DNA from: Tausonia pullulans
Taxonomy: Eukaryota > Basidiomycota > Tremellomycetes > Cystofilobasidiales > Mrakiaceae
Assembly: GCA_951802195.1 (NCBI GenBank)
Contig: OX637628.1
Coordinates: 310,001 to 374,000, forward strand
Length of the DNA: 64,000 nucleotides
Reading direction: 5' to 3'
Part shown: positions 1 through 11,770 of the stretch, piece after piece
Layout of the letters: each line of letters starts with the position of its first letter
How positions within the stretch are numbered: the first letter of the stretch is position 1
The notes under the pieces: model-generated
The model's database searches: none
The model's input: the letters and a program-made list of their open reading frames with translations, nothing else
Told to the model about the DNA's origin: nothing
Made by a program: the position numbers and the translations under genes

Positions 1-60
1 AGAAGGGGGAGAAAGAGAATGAGAACAGCAGGTAAAAAAAATAATAATGAGTCGTTACAC

Positions 61-3000
61 TCAAGGCAGGCGACCCTGACCCACGAGCTGCTTGGCCTTG
101 CTGCTTCGAAGGATGGCGTCTCGGATATGGACGGGCGTGATTGTATGGCCCTGGGTCGCAAGGAGAAAGGAGAGGGAGAAAGTCTCATCAGCGCCCAGAT
201 CTCAATACAACAAGGGCGAAAAGGCTCGCTCCTCACGTTGATGACGACGTTTTTGGTCAGCTGCGTAAGCGCCTGCAGCGGGACGTTTTCAACGAGGCTG
301 CCCGCGATCTCGTCGGGGCTATTCCCCTTTGCTCGCCGTAGATCGATCGCCGCGCCCGGGCGAGCGCCTGGCCGGGGAGCAGTAGCAGGTGGAAGGCCTA
401 TCTGCGTTCCACCAGGACTCGCCACGCCCTGTTGCCGAGCAGCCGCCTGCCGGTGGGCCTGAAGGAGCTGAAGTTGCGCTTGGGTCTGTGCCGCCGTCGC
501 TCCATTAGCCGAGGGTGGACGTCCGCCGTTCTGGGCGGCGGCGGCTGACATAGCGGCGAGACGTGCCTGCTGCTGCTGAGGGGTAGGGATAGGGTGGCCC
601 ACGGGAACCTGGCGAGCGCCGGGAGGGAGGACATAACCTGGAGGCGTGTTAGTCCCTGGCCGAGCCATGCCCGGCTGTCAGCCGGAGAGGAAATTAAAGT
701 CAGCCACGACTTGAATCGACGGCTTCTGTCCAGTGACTGGCCCACTCACGGGGAACTGCCCAGTTTGCTTGTACTGAGCAATGGCGGCGGCCTCGGCTTG
801 TCGTCGCTGCTCCTGCGCGAGCCGGATCTGCTGGGCATGTGCAAGCTCGCGCTCATACTTGAGCTGGTTCATGTCGCCGGGGGTCGGGGGGGTGCCTCGG
901 GAGAGATACTGGTCATGGCTATTGTGAGCTGTGATCTGACGACGAAGGTCCTTGTCTGCGAAAGGAGCAAGCGAGAGATTGGCATCGGCGCGGTTGCAGA
1001 TTAAGGACCACGAGCAAAGGGACAAACTGAGCGGTTTCCGATTTGCCATGTCGCGCTTTTTGGCCGTCTTCTTCATCGCGTCGTAGAGCTTGGCATGTCG
1101 TCGCTTCTTCCTCGAGCCTCCAAACGGATCATTCGCCTCGGGGACGTTAGACGTAATGCCCTTCTTGCTTGCCTCTGCCGTCAGGCCCGTCGCCGGGTCA
1201 ATTGACCCGGGCTCCGACGTCGGGCCCTCGCTCTTCTCGATCTCTGTTTCAGGCTTAGGGTTCCACTTCTTGTTCCAGCGCTGAAAACAGTCCCAGGGGG
1301 AGCGTCGGTCGATGGAGAGCGTCCGGCGCGAAGTGTTGAAGGCATCCGAGATGAGCTGCCAATTGAACGGGTAGATCTGGCACAACCGCTGAAGGACAAC
1401 ATCGTCGTCGTTGAGCCACACCGTCCCGGCGAGGCGTGTCTCTGAGTTGCGGGGCTGATTCGGCTTGATGCACGCCGGCAGCGGGGCGTGGTCACGGTGT
1501 TTTTTGCCAGCGAAGAGACCTATGAGAGTAAGGACGACGGAACAATGATCAGCGCTGTTAGCAAGCGAGGGCAAAATCGACCACGCACTGCTTGTTCCAG
1601 CGACAGGCTCGCGACCGTCTCCCTCAAACGGGTCCCCTCCTCCCCAGAGATCGCTCAAGTCCTCCCATGAGTCAAGCTTTCTCTTTTTCGCCGGCTGCAG
1701 CGTACTGACGAGTACCGGTTTGATGTCGAGCAGCCGGCTAGTGTGAGCTAGCTTCCCGCCCTGTACAGTAGCTTCGTCGTGGCCGCGTCGATCCGTCTTG
1801 CCGGAGAGGACGATGGACTGGGTGAGTGGAACCGGCATTGTGTAAACGCCTGTCTCGCCGAAGAGCTCGGCGAGGGCTTTCGCGGAGAGGTCGGCCGGGC
1901 TGTCTTCATTGGCCGATGACGGTGCGAAGAAGCTCGACATGTCGAGCGTAAGAGAGGATGGGCCTGCCTCCCTGAGAGTAGCACGGACGAGCTCAGTCTG
2001 GTCCTCGCTCGGCTCGTTGAGGAGAGGGTCGGTAGCGGCCGCTAGGGTAACATTGCTCTTGACAGTGGAAGGTCCGCTCTTGTCGTCCAGGGAGAGCCCG
2101 GACGACAGGGGAGGAGCGACAGGGGCGGCCACAGGCTCGGCAAGGACGGACGCAGCTGGCGGTTCGGGCGGTGGGATCCGGCCCATGTACCTCGCTGCAG
2201 CCGTTGCATCCGGGTCATCCATAACGACCTCCTCGCTGTCGTCGATCTCGCCCTCGGCGTCCTGTTCGGTGCCCTGGGCGTCCGACTGAGAGTCATCCGC
2301 GTCCTTGGCAGCAGCGGCGACGGCATCCCCGAGATGCAGTGGGTCGTCGCTTTCGACCTTCTGGGAGTCCGTGAGCTTGTCCTCGACCAGCTCAAGGGCG
2401 GTCTCGATCGCCTCATGCGCTTCCTCCGTGGCCGACGCGCTGACGAGTGGCGTTTCGTCCCGAACCCGGACGACAGTGTCGTTCGCCGACGGTCCACCAG
2501 AAAGGAAGCTCGCATCCTCGCTAAGGAGGGTGCCAAGCTGACTAGGCCGAAGAGCACGAGCGATCCCGTCCGTTGGCGGGTCCATCTCAACATCCTCGTT
2601 GCCTGTCCGCACCGCCGAGACGCGCTCTCCGAAGCCCCCCTCGCCGATAGCCTCTGCATTTACCATGTCGATATCCTCATCCGGCTCTCGGACCTTGGGG
2701 CGTCCAACCTGGACGCACATCGCTCGCCGCTCCTCCGTCGAGGCTTCGTGCCAGTCAAGAATCCACTGGCCAATCTCGAACGCAAGGGCGGTCTTCCATC
2801 GCCGCTCCTCCCTGAAGTCGGTCTGAAGCCACTTCTACAGAGAGTGAAACAAGCTTTGCATGAGCCAAGCGCAACGCAAAATAGGACCACACCAGACTCA
2901 CCATCTCCTCCAGCATCCAGTCCCAGTGGCTCTTGGCGACAGGCGGACCCTTCTGCTTCTTCGGCTGCCGGAAGGACCACCTTCCCTCCTGCTTGAGCTG

Positions 3001-4178
3001 CTCGACGCGCTGCATAGCTTTCGCAAACCTCAGCTCGTTGTACGCCGTCTCCCAGTCCGAGCTCCCAAGACACTTCCTAGCCGTCCGGACGAGCGCGCTG
3101 AGCGGGTTCAGGCTGACGACGACGGACCACTTGTAAAGGTCCGTCGGCTGATGGACGCTGCTCCCTCCGGATGCCCCGCCCTTGCGCCTCGATCGGAGGG
3201 CATTCATCTTGGCCTGGTCGATAGGAAGCGTCGGGAGAGGGTAGAGCCCACGGGCGTAGTCGTTGACGAGCGCCAGCGGGATATCTGGGAGCGTCGATGC
3301 TTCGAGTGGGGGCGCGTACTCCGTGAGTGGGACGTCAGAGAGGGGTGGGGATGGAGGGAGGGCATCTGAGATGACGGCGGAGATGGGGACAGAGTATATC
3401 GATGATCCGAGGGCGGTCAGCGTTGGGAGGCGGCGACTGCCGCGTGAAGACCCGGACGGGTCGGTGGAGGAGGAGTGGGTAATGGTGGTAGCGGTGGTGC
3501 TGGTGGAGAACGAGGACCCGGAGGGCGGCGCCAGGGTCTGCGGAGGTGGGATGGGAATCGAGTCCTTGGTTGGTGTTGCTGATGACTCTTGCTTGTATTC
3601 CGTCGAGTAGGCCGCCGGGAGAGACGGCTGTCTCGACGAGGACGACGCTGGGGAGAGTGGGAGAGACGCGGGAGACGCGAAGTCGGGTTGCCCGATTCTG
3701 GAAATTGCAATCGGAGGGAAAGCCGGGAGAGTAAGAGAAGAGATCGATCTGAGAGTTGAAAGAGCAGATCATAGGGTCAGTAGGACGACATCAATAACGC
3801 AGTCGATCCCAAGGAAGCGGCGCGCTTCAGTCGGACGAACTCACCCCTTCTCGATTGAGAATGTCTCCTCGAATTCCTCCCAAGCCTGCTTGCCAGGGGT
3901 CCCCTCCTTCGCAGAGAACGCCTCGAGCAGGTCATAAAGCTCCCGAAGACGCTGCCCATGGGCGGCTGTGAGATCACTGGATGGCGGCAGCGGCGAGACG
4001 CGCGAGGACAGCAAGCGGACATGTCGGTCAGCTTCGGGCGGGAACGAAGACCGGGTGACTGGAGGTAGCAAACGACGCACGATTTCTCCTTCTCCATGAA
4101 CTCGAGCATGATTTGGAGCATTTCATTCCTCGACGGAGGCGCGAGGTCCGCGTCGTCCGTGACGAGCCGATCCGACAT
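61..4178 (-). CDS. EAF1: EAF1/VID21-like NuA4 histone acetyltransferase subunit (HSA + SANT)
   Basis: Likely scaffold subunit of the NuA4 histone acetyltransferase complex in the nucleus. The N-terminus (MSDRLVTDDADLAPPSRNEM) starts at 4178. An HSA domain lies near 3200-2850 and includes KSHWDWMLEEM; in this family HSA domains bind actin and actin-related proteins. A SANT/Myb-like domain near 1440-1270 contains WLNDDDVVLQRLCQIYPFNW followed by RRSPWDCFQRWNKKW. Basic segments with KKRRHAKLYDAMKKTAKKRD follow, then a Gln/Ala-rich C-terminus with QQQQARLAAM. The order HSA, acidic low-complexity linker, SANT, Gln-rich tail is the Eaf1/Vid21 layout. The last exon ends LVGQGRLP with its stop at 61-63, so the 3' end is inside the window. 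Several short introns occur, for example one just before GHTITPVHIRDAI near 140-240. The orthologue call is confident at family level. Exon joints in the low-complexity middle part are not resolved. Confidence 0.82.
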
Positions 4179-5223
4179 GACTGCTGGCGCTGGCGAGGGC
4201 GAGACGGGGGTGGGTCTGGAGGGCGGAAAGGCGCGCGAGGAATAGACGCGTTGAGAGGACGCCTGAATAGGCTAGGACTGGAGGAATACCCTCAATTTCA
4301 GAACAGAAGCATGCGGAGTGGCCCTGTCTACTTTCTTCGCTGGATGGAAGGAGAGGCGGCGGCAGAGAAACGTACGAGGTTTGTGCGACGACAACGCGAG
4401 GAGGGATGGTCGAGAGCGAGAGAAGGCGGCGGCGGCGGGTACTGCGACGCCCGGTCTTTGATGTCTGGAGTCGAAGCGGCGCTCGAGTATTGGTAGAACT
4501 GAGCCTCTATGACTGGAGCCAGAGGTGAGAACCGAGTTGCGGGGCTGTGGATGGCGTGGATGGATGGGTGAATGGTCGGGGTTGGCTCGCGACTTGTCGT
4601 TCTCCTGCTTCGCCTGGAGGCCGTCGCCGCCGCCCTGGACCGCTGGACCTCTTGGATTCACCCGTCGTCTCGCTTATGATCTCATGCGCCGGTGCTAGTT
4701 GCCATACATCGGTTTATACTCTACACAACGAGCAATCTGATAGTCTGTGACGGCCCTAGCGGACAAGGGTCGTTAAGAAGGGAGCATGAGCGCGCGAATG
4801 AAAGTCAGAGCCAGTCTCTGATGTCCACGACCGAATCATCGCTGTCACTCCACGGTACGACCTCTAGATACGCAGAGACAACTATGCAACTCATCGCCTG
4901 ACGATATCGGTGTCCGACAATTCGGCCACCTTTATCGCGACAGAAGAGTCCAGGGGCGGGTGTCCACGATCCCATTTCTGACCCGCTTGACCTCAGTCGA
5001 TGAACTAGATTTCGGTTAGAGCTTTCTGTCTAGACACGGTTACACACAGGACACGATGCTCTTGCAGGCAGCTGACGACACAGTGAAAGAGTCTCAAGAG
5101 AGAAAAAAGATTTGGATCGAGTCCTGCCTCTCGTCATTTCCATTCACGCAAAAACGCTGCCCCGTTCCAGCCTGTTGGCAGTCCCCAATCCATCCGACAT
5201 CCATGCACCTCCAGCTCCAGTGC
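4179..5223. other. Intergenic: EAF1 upstream region and RPL23 3' flank
   Basis: About 1 kb between the start of the EAF1-like gene and the stop of RPL23, both on the minus strand. It should hold the promoter and 5' leader of the EAF1-like gene (purine-rich on the plus strand, hence pyrimidine-rich in the sense direction) and the RPL23 terminator. Short open frames here lack splice-consistent or family support. I see no RNA gene or repeat. Confidence 0.5.
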
Positions 5224-6383
5224 TTAGACAACGGTACCAGAGCTGAAAGAGATAAAAAGATAGAGCGCCAAGGATCAGTTGGGCAATCCAAAGACATCGG
5301 GACAGGGAGCAAGCTCCAACGACAGACGCACTTGGCAGCGATACGGGGCCAAAGGTCGGCGGCCTCCTTGGCGACAGGACCAGTGATGGCGGATCCCTTC
5401 ATCTCTCCCTTGGGGTTGACGATGACTCCGGCGTTGTCCTCGAAGTAGAGGAAGACACCATCGCGCCTGCGCCAGGGCTTGCGCTGACGGATGACGATGG
5501 CGGGCATGACCTTCTTCCTGAGCTCAGGCTTTCCCTTCTTGACGGAAGCCATGACCATGTCTGGTAATGGATGCAGGATGAGTCAGGTGCTGGCTCTTGA
5601 AGCGGCTGGTAGTAAACAGAACGCACCTCCAGCGGAGGAGGCAGGGAGCCTGTTGAGACGAGCTCCGAAGCCAACAACGGAGATGACCTGTAGAAGGGAA
5701 GGAGTAGCACGGTCACCATGAGGCCTTGACCTGAAAGGGGACAAGGTGGCACCAGCACGACATGTAGGCGGTACGCACGTAGAGGTTCTTGGCTCCCGAG
5801 TTGTCGGCGCAGTTCATGACGGCTCCGACGGGGAGACCGAGGGTCATCCTGAACTTGTTTCCGGCGGCCTGGGCTGAAGTTGAAGTCAAGATGAGGGTCA
5901 GCTTGGAAATAGAGCTGGGTTTGCCTTGTCCCGACGAGACCGCGCGGTCAACGAGACGTCCAAGAGTTCGGCAGCATGAACGATGCTTCAACCAGACTCT
6001 CGAGCTCCAAGCTGAAACAGGAGCTGAAGGAAACAACGACAGGGAGGGTTTTGAACCTCCGTCGAGACGCTCGCTCACGGGGGCAAGCCGCCCGCTCACA
6101 AGCGTGCGTCCTCGTTGCATTCCCTCCTCAAACGCTCCTCTGCTCCCGAGGCCCAGACTTTAGAGTAGACTCCGAGTTCTAGTTCACAAGGTCTTCTAGA
6201 GAGCTGAGAAGCGAGGGCACCCTCTGAGTTCCTGCGGTGTTCCCTCTTCCACAGAGCCAGCGACGCGAGTCGAGTTTTTGCTTCCAGGCGTCGTCCGCGC
6301 CGAACGCCAGCGTTGGGCTGTTCATTGTCCTTCGCTGGGCAAAGGCAAGATGCAAGAAGAGAGTCGGACTAACGCTTAGACAT
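5224..6383 (-). CDS. RPL23: 60S ribosomal protein uL14 (L23)
   Basis: Universal ribosomal protein uL14 of the large subunit, lying at the subunit interface. The conserved blocks follow in order across introns: [20 protein letters not shown], then [18 protein letters not shown], then [20 protein letters not shown] and [20 protein letters not shown], ending [15 protein letters not shown]. The last exon is tiny: a donor after CTGCCAA and an acceptor at CTTTCAG join to give AANSGTVV and the stop at 5224-5226. The first exon is only ATGTCTAAGC (6383-6374) and is followed by a 500-nt intron (5874-6373); splicing gives MSKPQAAGNKF. The protein matches the usual length of about 139-140 residues. The start is chosen because it is the only ATG giving the expected short Ser/Lys N-terminus after a CT-rich leader. 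Confidence 0.93.
5874..6373 (-). other. Long first intron of RPL23
   Basis: A 500-nt intron between the 10-nt first exon and the exon starting PQAAGNKF. The donor is GTTAGT and the acceptor ends TTCAACTTCAG. Most other introns in the window are 50-110 nt. Long first introns are common in fungal ribosomal protein genes. I could not find convincing C/D or H/ACA snoRNA boxes in it. Confidence 0.75.
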
Positions 6384-8489
6384 CTTGAAAGGTCTACGTT
6401 GTGCGAACGAAGGGGAGAGGACAGTCGAGAGGGCAAGAGGAAGGCGTAGGCGGCGGCGAGAGAAGAAGGCAAGGCAGGCGAGAGCAAGCAGTATGCGAGA
6501 GAGCGGGATAGGTAGCAAGGGGGGCGAACGTGGGCTAAGATCAGTTGCTGCTCGGCGGCGACGACGTGAGCAAGGAGCGGCGAGGTCGTACAGGAGAGGG
6601 CTGGCTAGAGGTGAACCTGATGGGCGGGCGAGCGACGAGGAAAAGCCTCGCGGCTGGACTCAGCGAGGAGGGAGAGGGAAGGCTGCGCGCACGACCCGCT
6701 TTACCTCTTCGCCGACCTATTTGAGCACAACAACCAACGACCACCACTTGTGCCCTGGTTGGGCATCTAAACAAACTGTCAGACTTCGTATCTAGGATCA
6801 ATATGTCGATCTTGCTCTATTTCGAAGTTTGGTTATTAGCAGCTCGCACTGCAGTACCTGCCGCTCTGAGACCACTTCAATGCCTCGCCAGTTTCCTTCA
6901 GTTTTGCGGATTCTTTTCGATACACAAGGCTAAATAGGCCTATTTCAGCTGGCCAAGCACTGGTATGCCTAGATGTCTCTTGTTTGCCTAACTAGTCGCT
7001 GAGCTTTACCTTAGAGAATTCCAAAACTCAATTCCTTCTTCGTGATGGATACGATATGAGTTGCTAGATTACGCTGTAAAGCTGCTGCAGTCGACCTTAA
7101 GGGACTTGGAGCATGCCTAAACTGCAGATATGTCCTACAGTGCCGGGAGCGAGAAAGTCAGCCAAACGGCGCATTGCTGGGGAAACCGCTAGATCGTTTG
7201 TTGGCTGGACAACCACGAAGACACACTTCCTCGAACACGGAACGGATGTAAGCATGTTAACGACCTTCCAGAAAGCCTCGGTGGAGACGGTCGACGAGGG
7301 CGCTGCGTGTGGCCGGAGGAGAGGTCGAGCGACCCAGTGTATGTGATGAGACCCTTGCCGGCGAAGCTCAGTTGCCAGCCTTCGGGCGAGAAGTAGGCGT
7401 TCTTTGAGTCGAGGGGAGGTCTTGATATTTAACAGTTGCAGACTCTCAGCGCAGGCTGAGATGAGGGTGTATCACATGACACACGCGAATGTTGAACAAG
7501 ACAGACTCTACCGGTCGAGAGCGGAACGAACAACGCTGAGAGGATTGTCGGTGGCGAAGATGGGGAGTGTGAACGTCAATAGGGTATTGGAGTCCGCAGG
7601 CCTGTCAATGTAGGGGATTTGTATGCATTTTTACTTATTTATTTACAAAAACAGGAATAAAATAGCAAGAAAGATGACATCATGGACGTCGAGGAATTTC
7701 GTTGCGAGCTCAGATGCATGAAGAGGTCGTTGGCTGGCCGTGCAGATATGAGGCGGTTTTTCGCTCGACTCACAATGAATTGCAGGAAAAAAAGAATCAG
7801 GAGCTTTTGATGTTGCAATACTGGCCACCAGCCACCAGGATCACTGTCTAAGGAAGAGACCGTCAGTGGTTGACGAGAGAGGAAGGCAATGGGTCAGGCA
7901 CTCTCTTTGAGACCCCGTTCTTGCCTGCTGGCGAAGGGAATACTTGGCTGGTGTACGAGCGCTCTGCCGAGTGACTTGGAGGTGTGAATTACGAAGCGGT
8001 GTTGTTAAACGTTCCGGCGGGGCTCTCCAGAAATCGAAATCAAGAAATCAGGCCAAGGAAGAGTGTGTCAGAATAAGGTCAACATCAATACAGCTGACCA
8101 AAGAGAACAGACGCATGAGGAGGGACCCTGTCAAGAAGCCAGCAGTTTCCGTGCGAAGCAGCGGGCGAGCGCCTGAGCCAGCGAGGCTGAGGCTGATACA
8201 AAGACAAGTAGGCGAAGGAGGAGCAAAACTGAAAAGCAGAAGATGAGTATTGAGGTCCTGTATTTGACGTGCATGTCCCTTTCCTAGCTAGAGCGAGCGG
8301 AGCCATGTATGTCCAAGATAGCTGAGCTCGCCGCCGACTGGCCCGGTCGATCGCAGCGCCCTCACACCTTTTTGGTGGGCCCAACCCTTGGTCAGGGAAT
8401 GAACGAAGGATACTGGGAGTGATGAGACCCTGACGCACGATCTTTCAGCTTCCTCGTAGAAACCAGCAGTCAATCGAGCATGCATGCGA
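6384..8489. other. Intergenic: RPL23 upstream region and SPO11 3' flank
   Basis: About 2.1 kb. The 400 bases just upstream of the RPL23 start are strongly pyrimidine-rich on the sense (minus) strand, as expected for a highly expressed ribosomal protein promoter and leader. The region around 6800-7100 is relatively AT-rich and non-coding in appearance. Open frames at 7113-7346 and 7643-7828 show no recognisable family and no coherent splicing. No RNA gene or repeat was seen. Confidence 0.45.
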
Positions 8490-11079
8490 TCAATTCAGAT
8501 ACGCGCGCGCGTCTTTCTCTAGCTGCGTTAACCGGCAGATCTGCCTCAATCGCTCCTGCACGTATGCAACCAGCTTGCTTCCCCCACCTCCACGGCCTCC
8601 CGACTGCTCCATCTCACCCTCGGACTCACCACCGCCCAATTCGTCGAAGAGAGTGGAGTGCGCACCCTCGCGCTCTGAAGTGCTAGGGCACGATGAGAGT
8701 AGCTGGATCTCGGCTTTACGGCGAAGGTGGAGCATATGCTGAAGCTCTCGTCTAAATAAAGAAGGCTGGTCAGTGTACCGACAACAATGGCGAGAGGGGC
8801 ATGATGCGGACCGCCACTCAGGGGACAAGCGCTCTGGAGGTCGAGAGAGCATGAGGTGGATCTGGGGAATGATGCGAGTCAGTCGACCCTGTACAAGTCG
8901 ATAGAGGAGCGAGAAATCAACAGCGACCTTGCTGATATCGCGCGAAGACAAAGGGATTAAGCGTTCGTAGTCAACATCGAGGCTGGCAAGGGGCAACCAC
9001 CAGTTAGCTGGACTGCTGCGAGAAGAGGTCGAAGCAAGTGAGCCTGCACAGACCTTGACCATTCTGAGCCCTTGACACCGAGCCAGATCATCCGCGGGAC
9101 AGCAATATTATCGCTCAAGTGGGCCTGAATATGATGCTTCAAAAGAGAGTATAGACGAGAGACGAGACTTAAGAACATGCGCGACGCACTAGACTGGCAC
9201 TGCCATGCTTGTACGTTGCAAGGATTTCGAGGCCATCTGGATCCGCATCGACGAGCGCACAGATGGGGGTCCTAGTGGAACGCTGATGAGAGAAAGAAGG
9301 GTTGCGATCCCGCGCTTCCTCACGTACGAGGGGAAGGAAGAGGCCAGCAGATGGGTGAACTGCCTCGTCAATAGATCGGGGAAGCCTTTCCCCTGGAGTA
9401 CTCCGCAAGTCATTAGCGGGATGGTAAGATCTAAGGGTGGGCGTTTGAGGCGACCTACCGTAATGAGAACGCCTTTATTCGCGAAGCCAGCCGAGCAGAG
9501 CGAAGTAAAGACCGCCTGATGCCGATGAGCCGGTGTCAGCATTGCTCCCATGGGTGAGTGAAGAAGTAATAAAGCATTGACATCCTTCTCAACGATCAGG
9601 ATCCAGGGTAGTCCTCCGTTTGGGTCCTCGATGAGCTGTAGAAGGTCGACCGTCTCGACGAAGGGAATGAGAGACGGCTTCACGGGCGAATCAGCCCTGA
9701 GAGCTGCAATACAAGGGGTCAAAGAGACAGAACGAACGGACTTCTTGAGCAATGAGCTTCGATCCATCGAGCTTGACGACCTCAAGGATTGAGCAGGCAA
9801 ATATACCCTTAGGCGATGCTCGCTAAGAATTAGTTGCTCGTCAATCAGAGTGAAAGCGGAGCATGATCAGAGGGGCCTGCGCGAACAATGTTGAAGTCGG
9901 CTCGTCCTAGACCAGCGTCCTTGGCGAGTTTCTCCACGATCTGTTCCACAGGCCCACCCAGGACAAGGTCAGGCATGCTCAAAGAGAGCGCATATATGAC
10001 GCGTGCACCAACACCATCGACGACGGTCTGGGATCCAAAGAGCTGCGGATCCTTATAGTAAATGTCTCTGGAAGGGAGAAGACATATACCAAAGAAGTGA
10101 CTAAAGGCGGGAAGGGGCGATGAGTTGTATGCGCACCTCTTCGTTACGAAAGTGTCCTCGACGAGAGCCTCGTGGGCGCACTCCAGGACGCGAAGGGAAC
10201 GAGCTAGCAGTTCCTATGAGCTTCGCATTCCCTGTGTTCACAATAGAGACGAGGAGACGCACCAAGCGACCGAGTGCTCGTCCTCTGGCGTGTCGGCCAG
10301 GTGAAGGATCCTAGCTCCACCTTACCTCCACCAAAGGCAGGTTCTGGATGCGGTACGTCCTCCTCTGAAGAGATCGTACCTCCATCTGAGCTAAGTTGCA
10401 CGAGTCGATCGAGAAAGGCGAGAATGAGACCCTCGATGTATGCACGAGCCTGTTCTCTACGTTTCACATGATATGAGTTTCTGGGATCAGCGCCACCAAG
10501 CTACCGAGCAGGAGAGGAGAATTACCGCCGCGCGACAGAAGTCGGTGCCTGACAGATCGACGAAGGCTGCGAGAGGAACAGCTGAGACTCGACTTGGAAG
10601 CTCTCTGGCTGCGAATCATCCTGCTCAAGGTCGTCGTCCGACAAGGCCACATCAGACGAGGATACGTGCTCCTCGGCGGGCTCATCCGGAAGGTCTAGCA
10701 GAGGCCTAGCGAGGGAAATACTGTCGAAGCCGTCGAGAAGATGTGAGGAGGGAGAGAGAAGGCCGATGGGGTGGAAGCGGGAGGGGGAAGGGGAAGCAGA
10801 AGCAGAAGGCTCCCAAGCGCCGTCCAGGGATGGCGCCCAGAGGTCCCCTGAGAACGAGAGTAGGAGCGAGGGCCCGTGCAGCGTGTCCATCAGCTGCTGA
10901 ATATGGTCCAGAGATGGTGGTTGAGGAGAGGAGAAGGGGGGAGCAGCGAGGAGGCCAGGCCGCAAGATGGACAAGAGGCAGCAGACGGCCTCCGAGGTCG
11001 ACGACGACCGCCACACGGACGAACGAACTTTGACGAGCAGCAGCTCGACGTCAACAATAAGTTTCGCCTGCGATTTCAC
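8490..11079 (-). CDS. SPO11: SPO11 meiotic DNA double-strand-break nuclease (Topo VI A-like)
   Basis: Forms the programmed DNA double-strand breaks that start meiotic recombination; homologous to the A subunit of topoisomerase VI. Splicing gives TFVTKRDIYYKDPQLF near 10150-10030, the 5Y-CAP motif; the adjacent Tyr codons are at 10055-10060 and one is the expected catalytic nucleophile. The Toprim domain follows: LPWILIVEKDV (Glu), GKGFPDLLTRQF and CALVDADPDGLEILATYKHG (the DxD metal site), then AVPRMIWLGVKG and, near the end, RRELQHMLHLRRKAEIQLLS. The stop is at 8490-8492. All diagnostic residues look intact. Before the helical segment RREQARAYIEGLILAFLDRL there is an N-terminal stretch of roughly 185 residues, rich in Ser, Pro and acidic residues, longer than usual. 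The start at 11079 opens this frame but is uncertain; an internal Met or another exon could be used. Presence of this gene implies a retained meiotic programme. Confidence 0.85.
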
Positions 11080-11770
11080 CGAAAAATCTCACTAATGATA
11101 TGCATGGGATAGGTATCTTCTTCGCATGGCACTCCGGAGGTCGCTCGACAGGAATCCCGCCAAGCTCCCTCCTGTTCGTAGCTCGCCTGCTGTCTTCTCG
11201 GTCGGAACAAGGACGGCGAGGTCAACCCGCAACACTCTGCGCCTCCTTGCTTGCCCCACGCTTGGTGGAATTGGGTATCCTGAAGATTCTTATGTCTCGG
11301 GCTCACAGTTTCCGACGCCCCCTTTTCAACATGCACTTCAAGTACGTCCTCGCAACCCCCGTCTGACGTGCCCATACATCCTGCACCATCTCGTCTGCCA
11401 CGTTGAATATATGCTTGGAAAGGAGGTCCCTCTCTCATCCCTGACACATAAATACTTGGCGAGCTTGAAGAGGAGTGCTGGCGGGACGATGACGGCGCCT
11501 TGCGATGGAGACAAGGACTCTCCGCCCTCTTCTCAAACGTGAGCGGCGGACTTTGGCACGCACACGCCCCTGTCGAACCGCTCGCTGTAAGGTCCGGTCG
11601 CCTTGTTCTCCTTGTCTTGCCTCTTGCCTCTTGCCTCTTCAATGGATAGAGGAAGAGAACTTGGAAGGAGTTAGGACTCCCTCAACATGTCCCCAACGTC
11701 GTCGTTCTCGCTCCCGCTTCATTTCTTCCCGCCCCCCGCGCTCCCTATCAGCCTTGCTCTGCCATCTCAA
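11080..11770. other. Intergenic: divergent upstream region of SPO11 and the CPL1-like gene
   Basis: About 690 bases between two divergently transcribed genes. Long open frames exist on both strands (for example 11642-11076 minus and 11126-11542 plus), but their translations have no recognisable domain or membrane/secretion signal, so I treat them as chance frames. The 100 bases before the CPL1-like start are CT-rich. Confidence 0.4.

Noticed and set aside
2042-2996. Long open frames on both strands within the EAF1-like gene
   Set aside because: They are antisense or out of frame to a gene with recognised domains; the Ser/Arg-rich translations are typical of GC-rich codon shadows.
6044-6063. 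tRNA B-box-like hairpin (ggaggttcaaaaccctcc, minus strand) in the RPL23 intron
   Set aside because: The loop is 8 rather than 7 bases, and I found no matching acceptor stem or A box at the right distance.
11076-11642. 188-codon minus-strand frame upstream of SPO11
   Set aside because: Low-complexity, Arg/Ser/Gly-rich, no domain, and not in a form that clearly splices onto SPO11.
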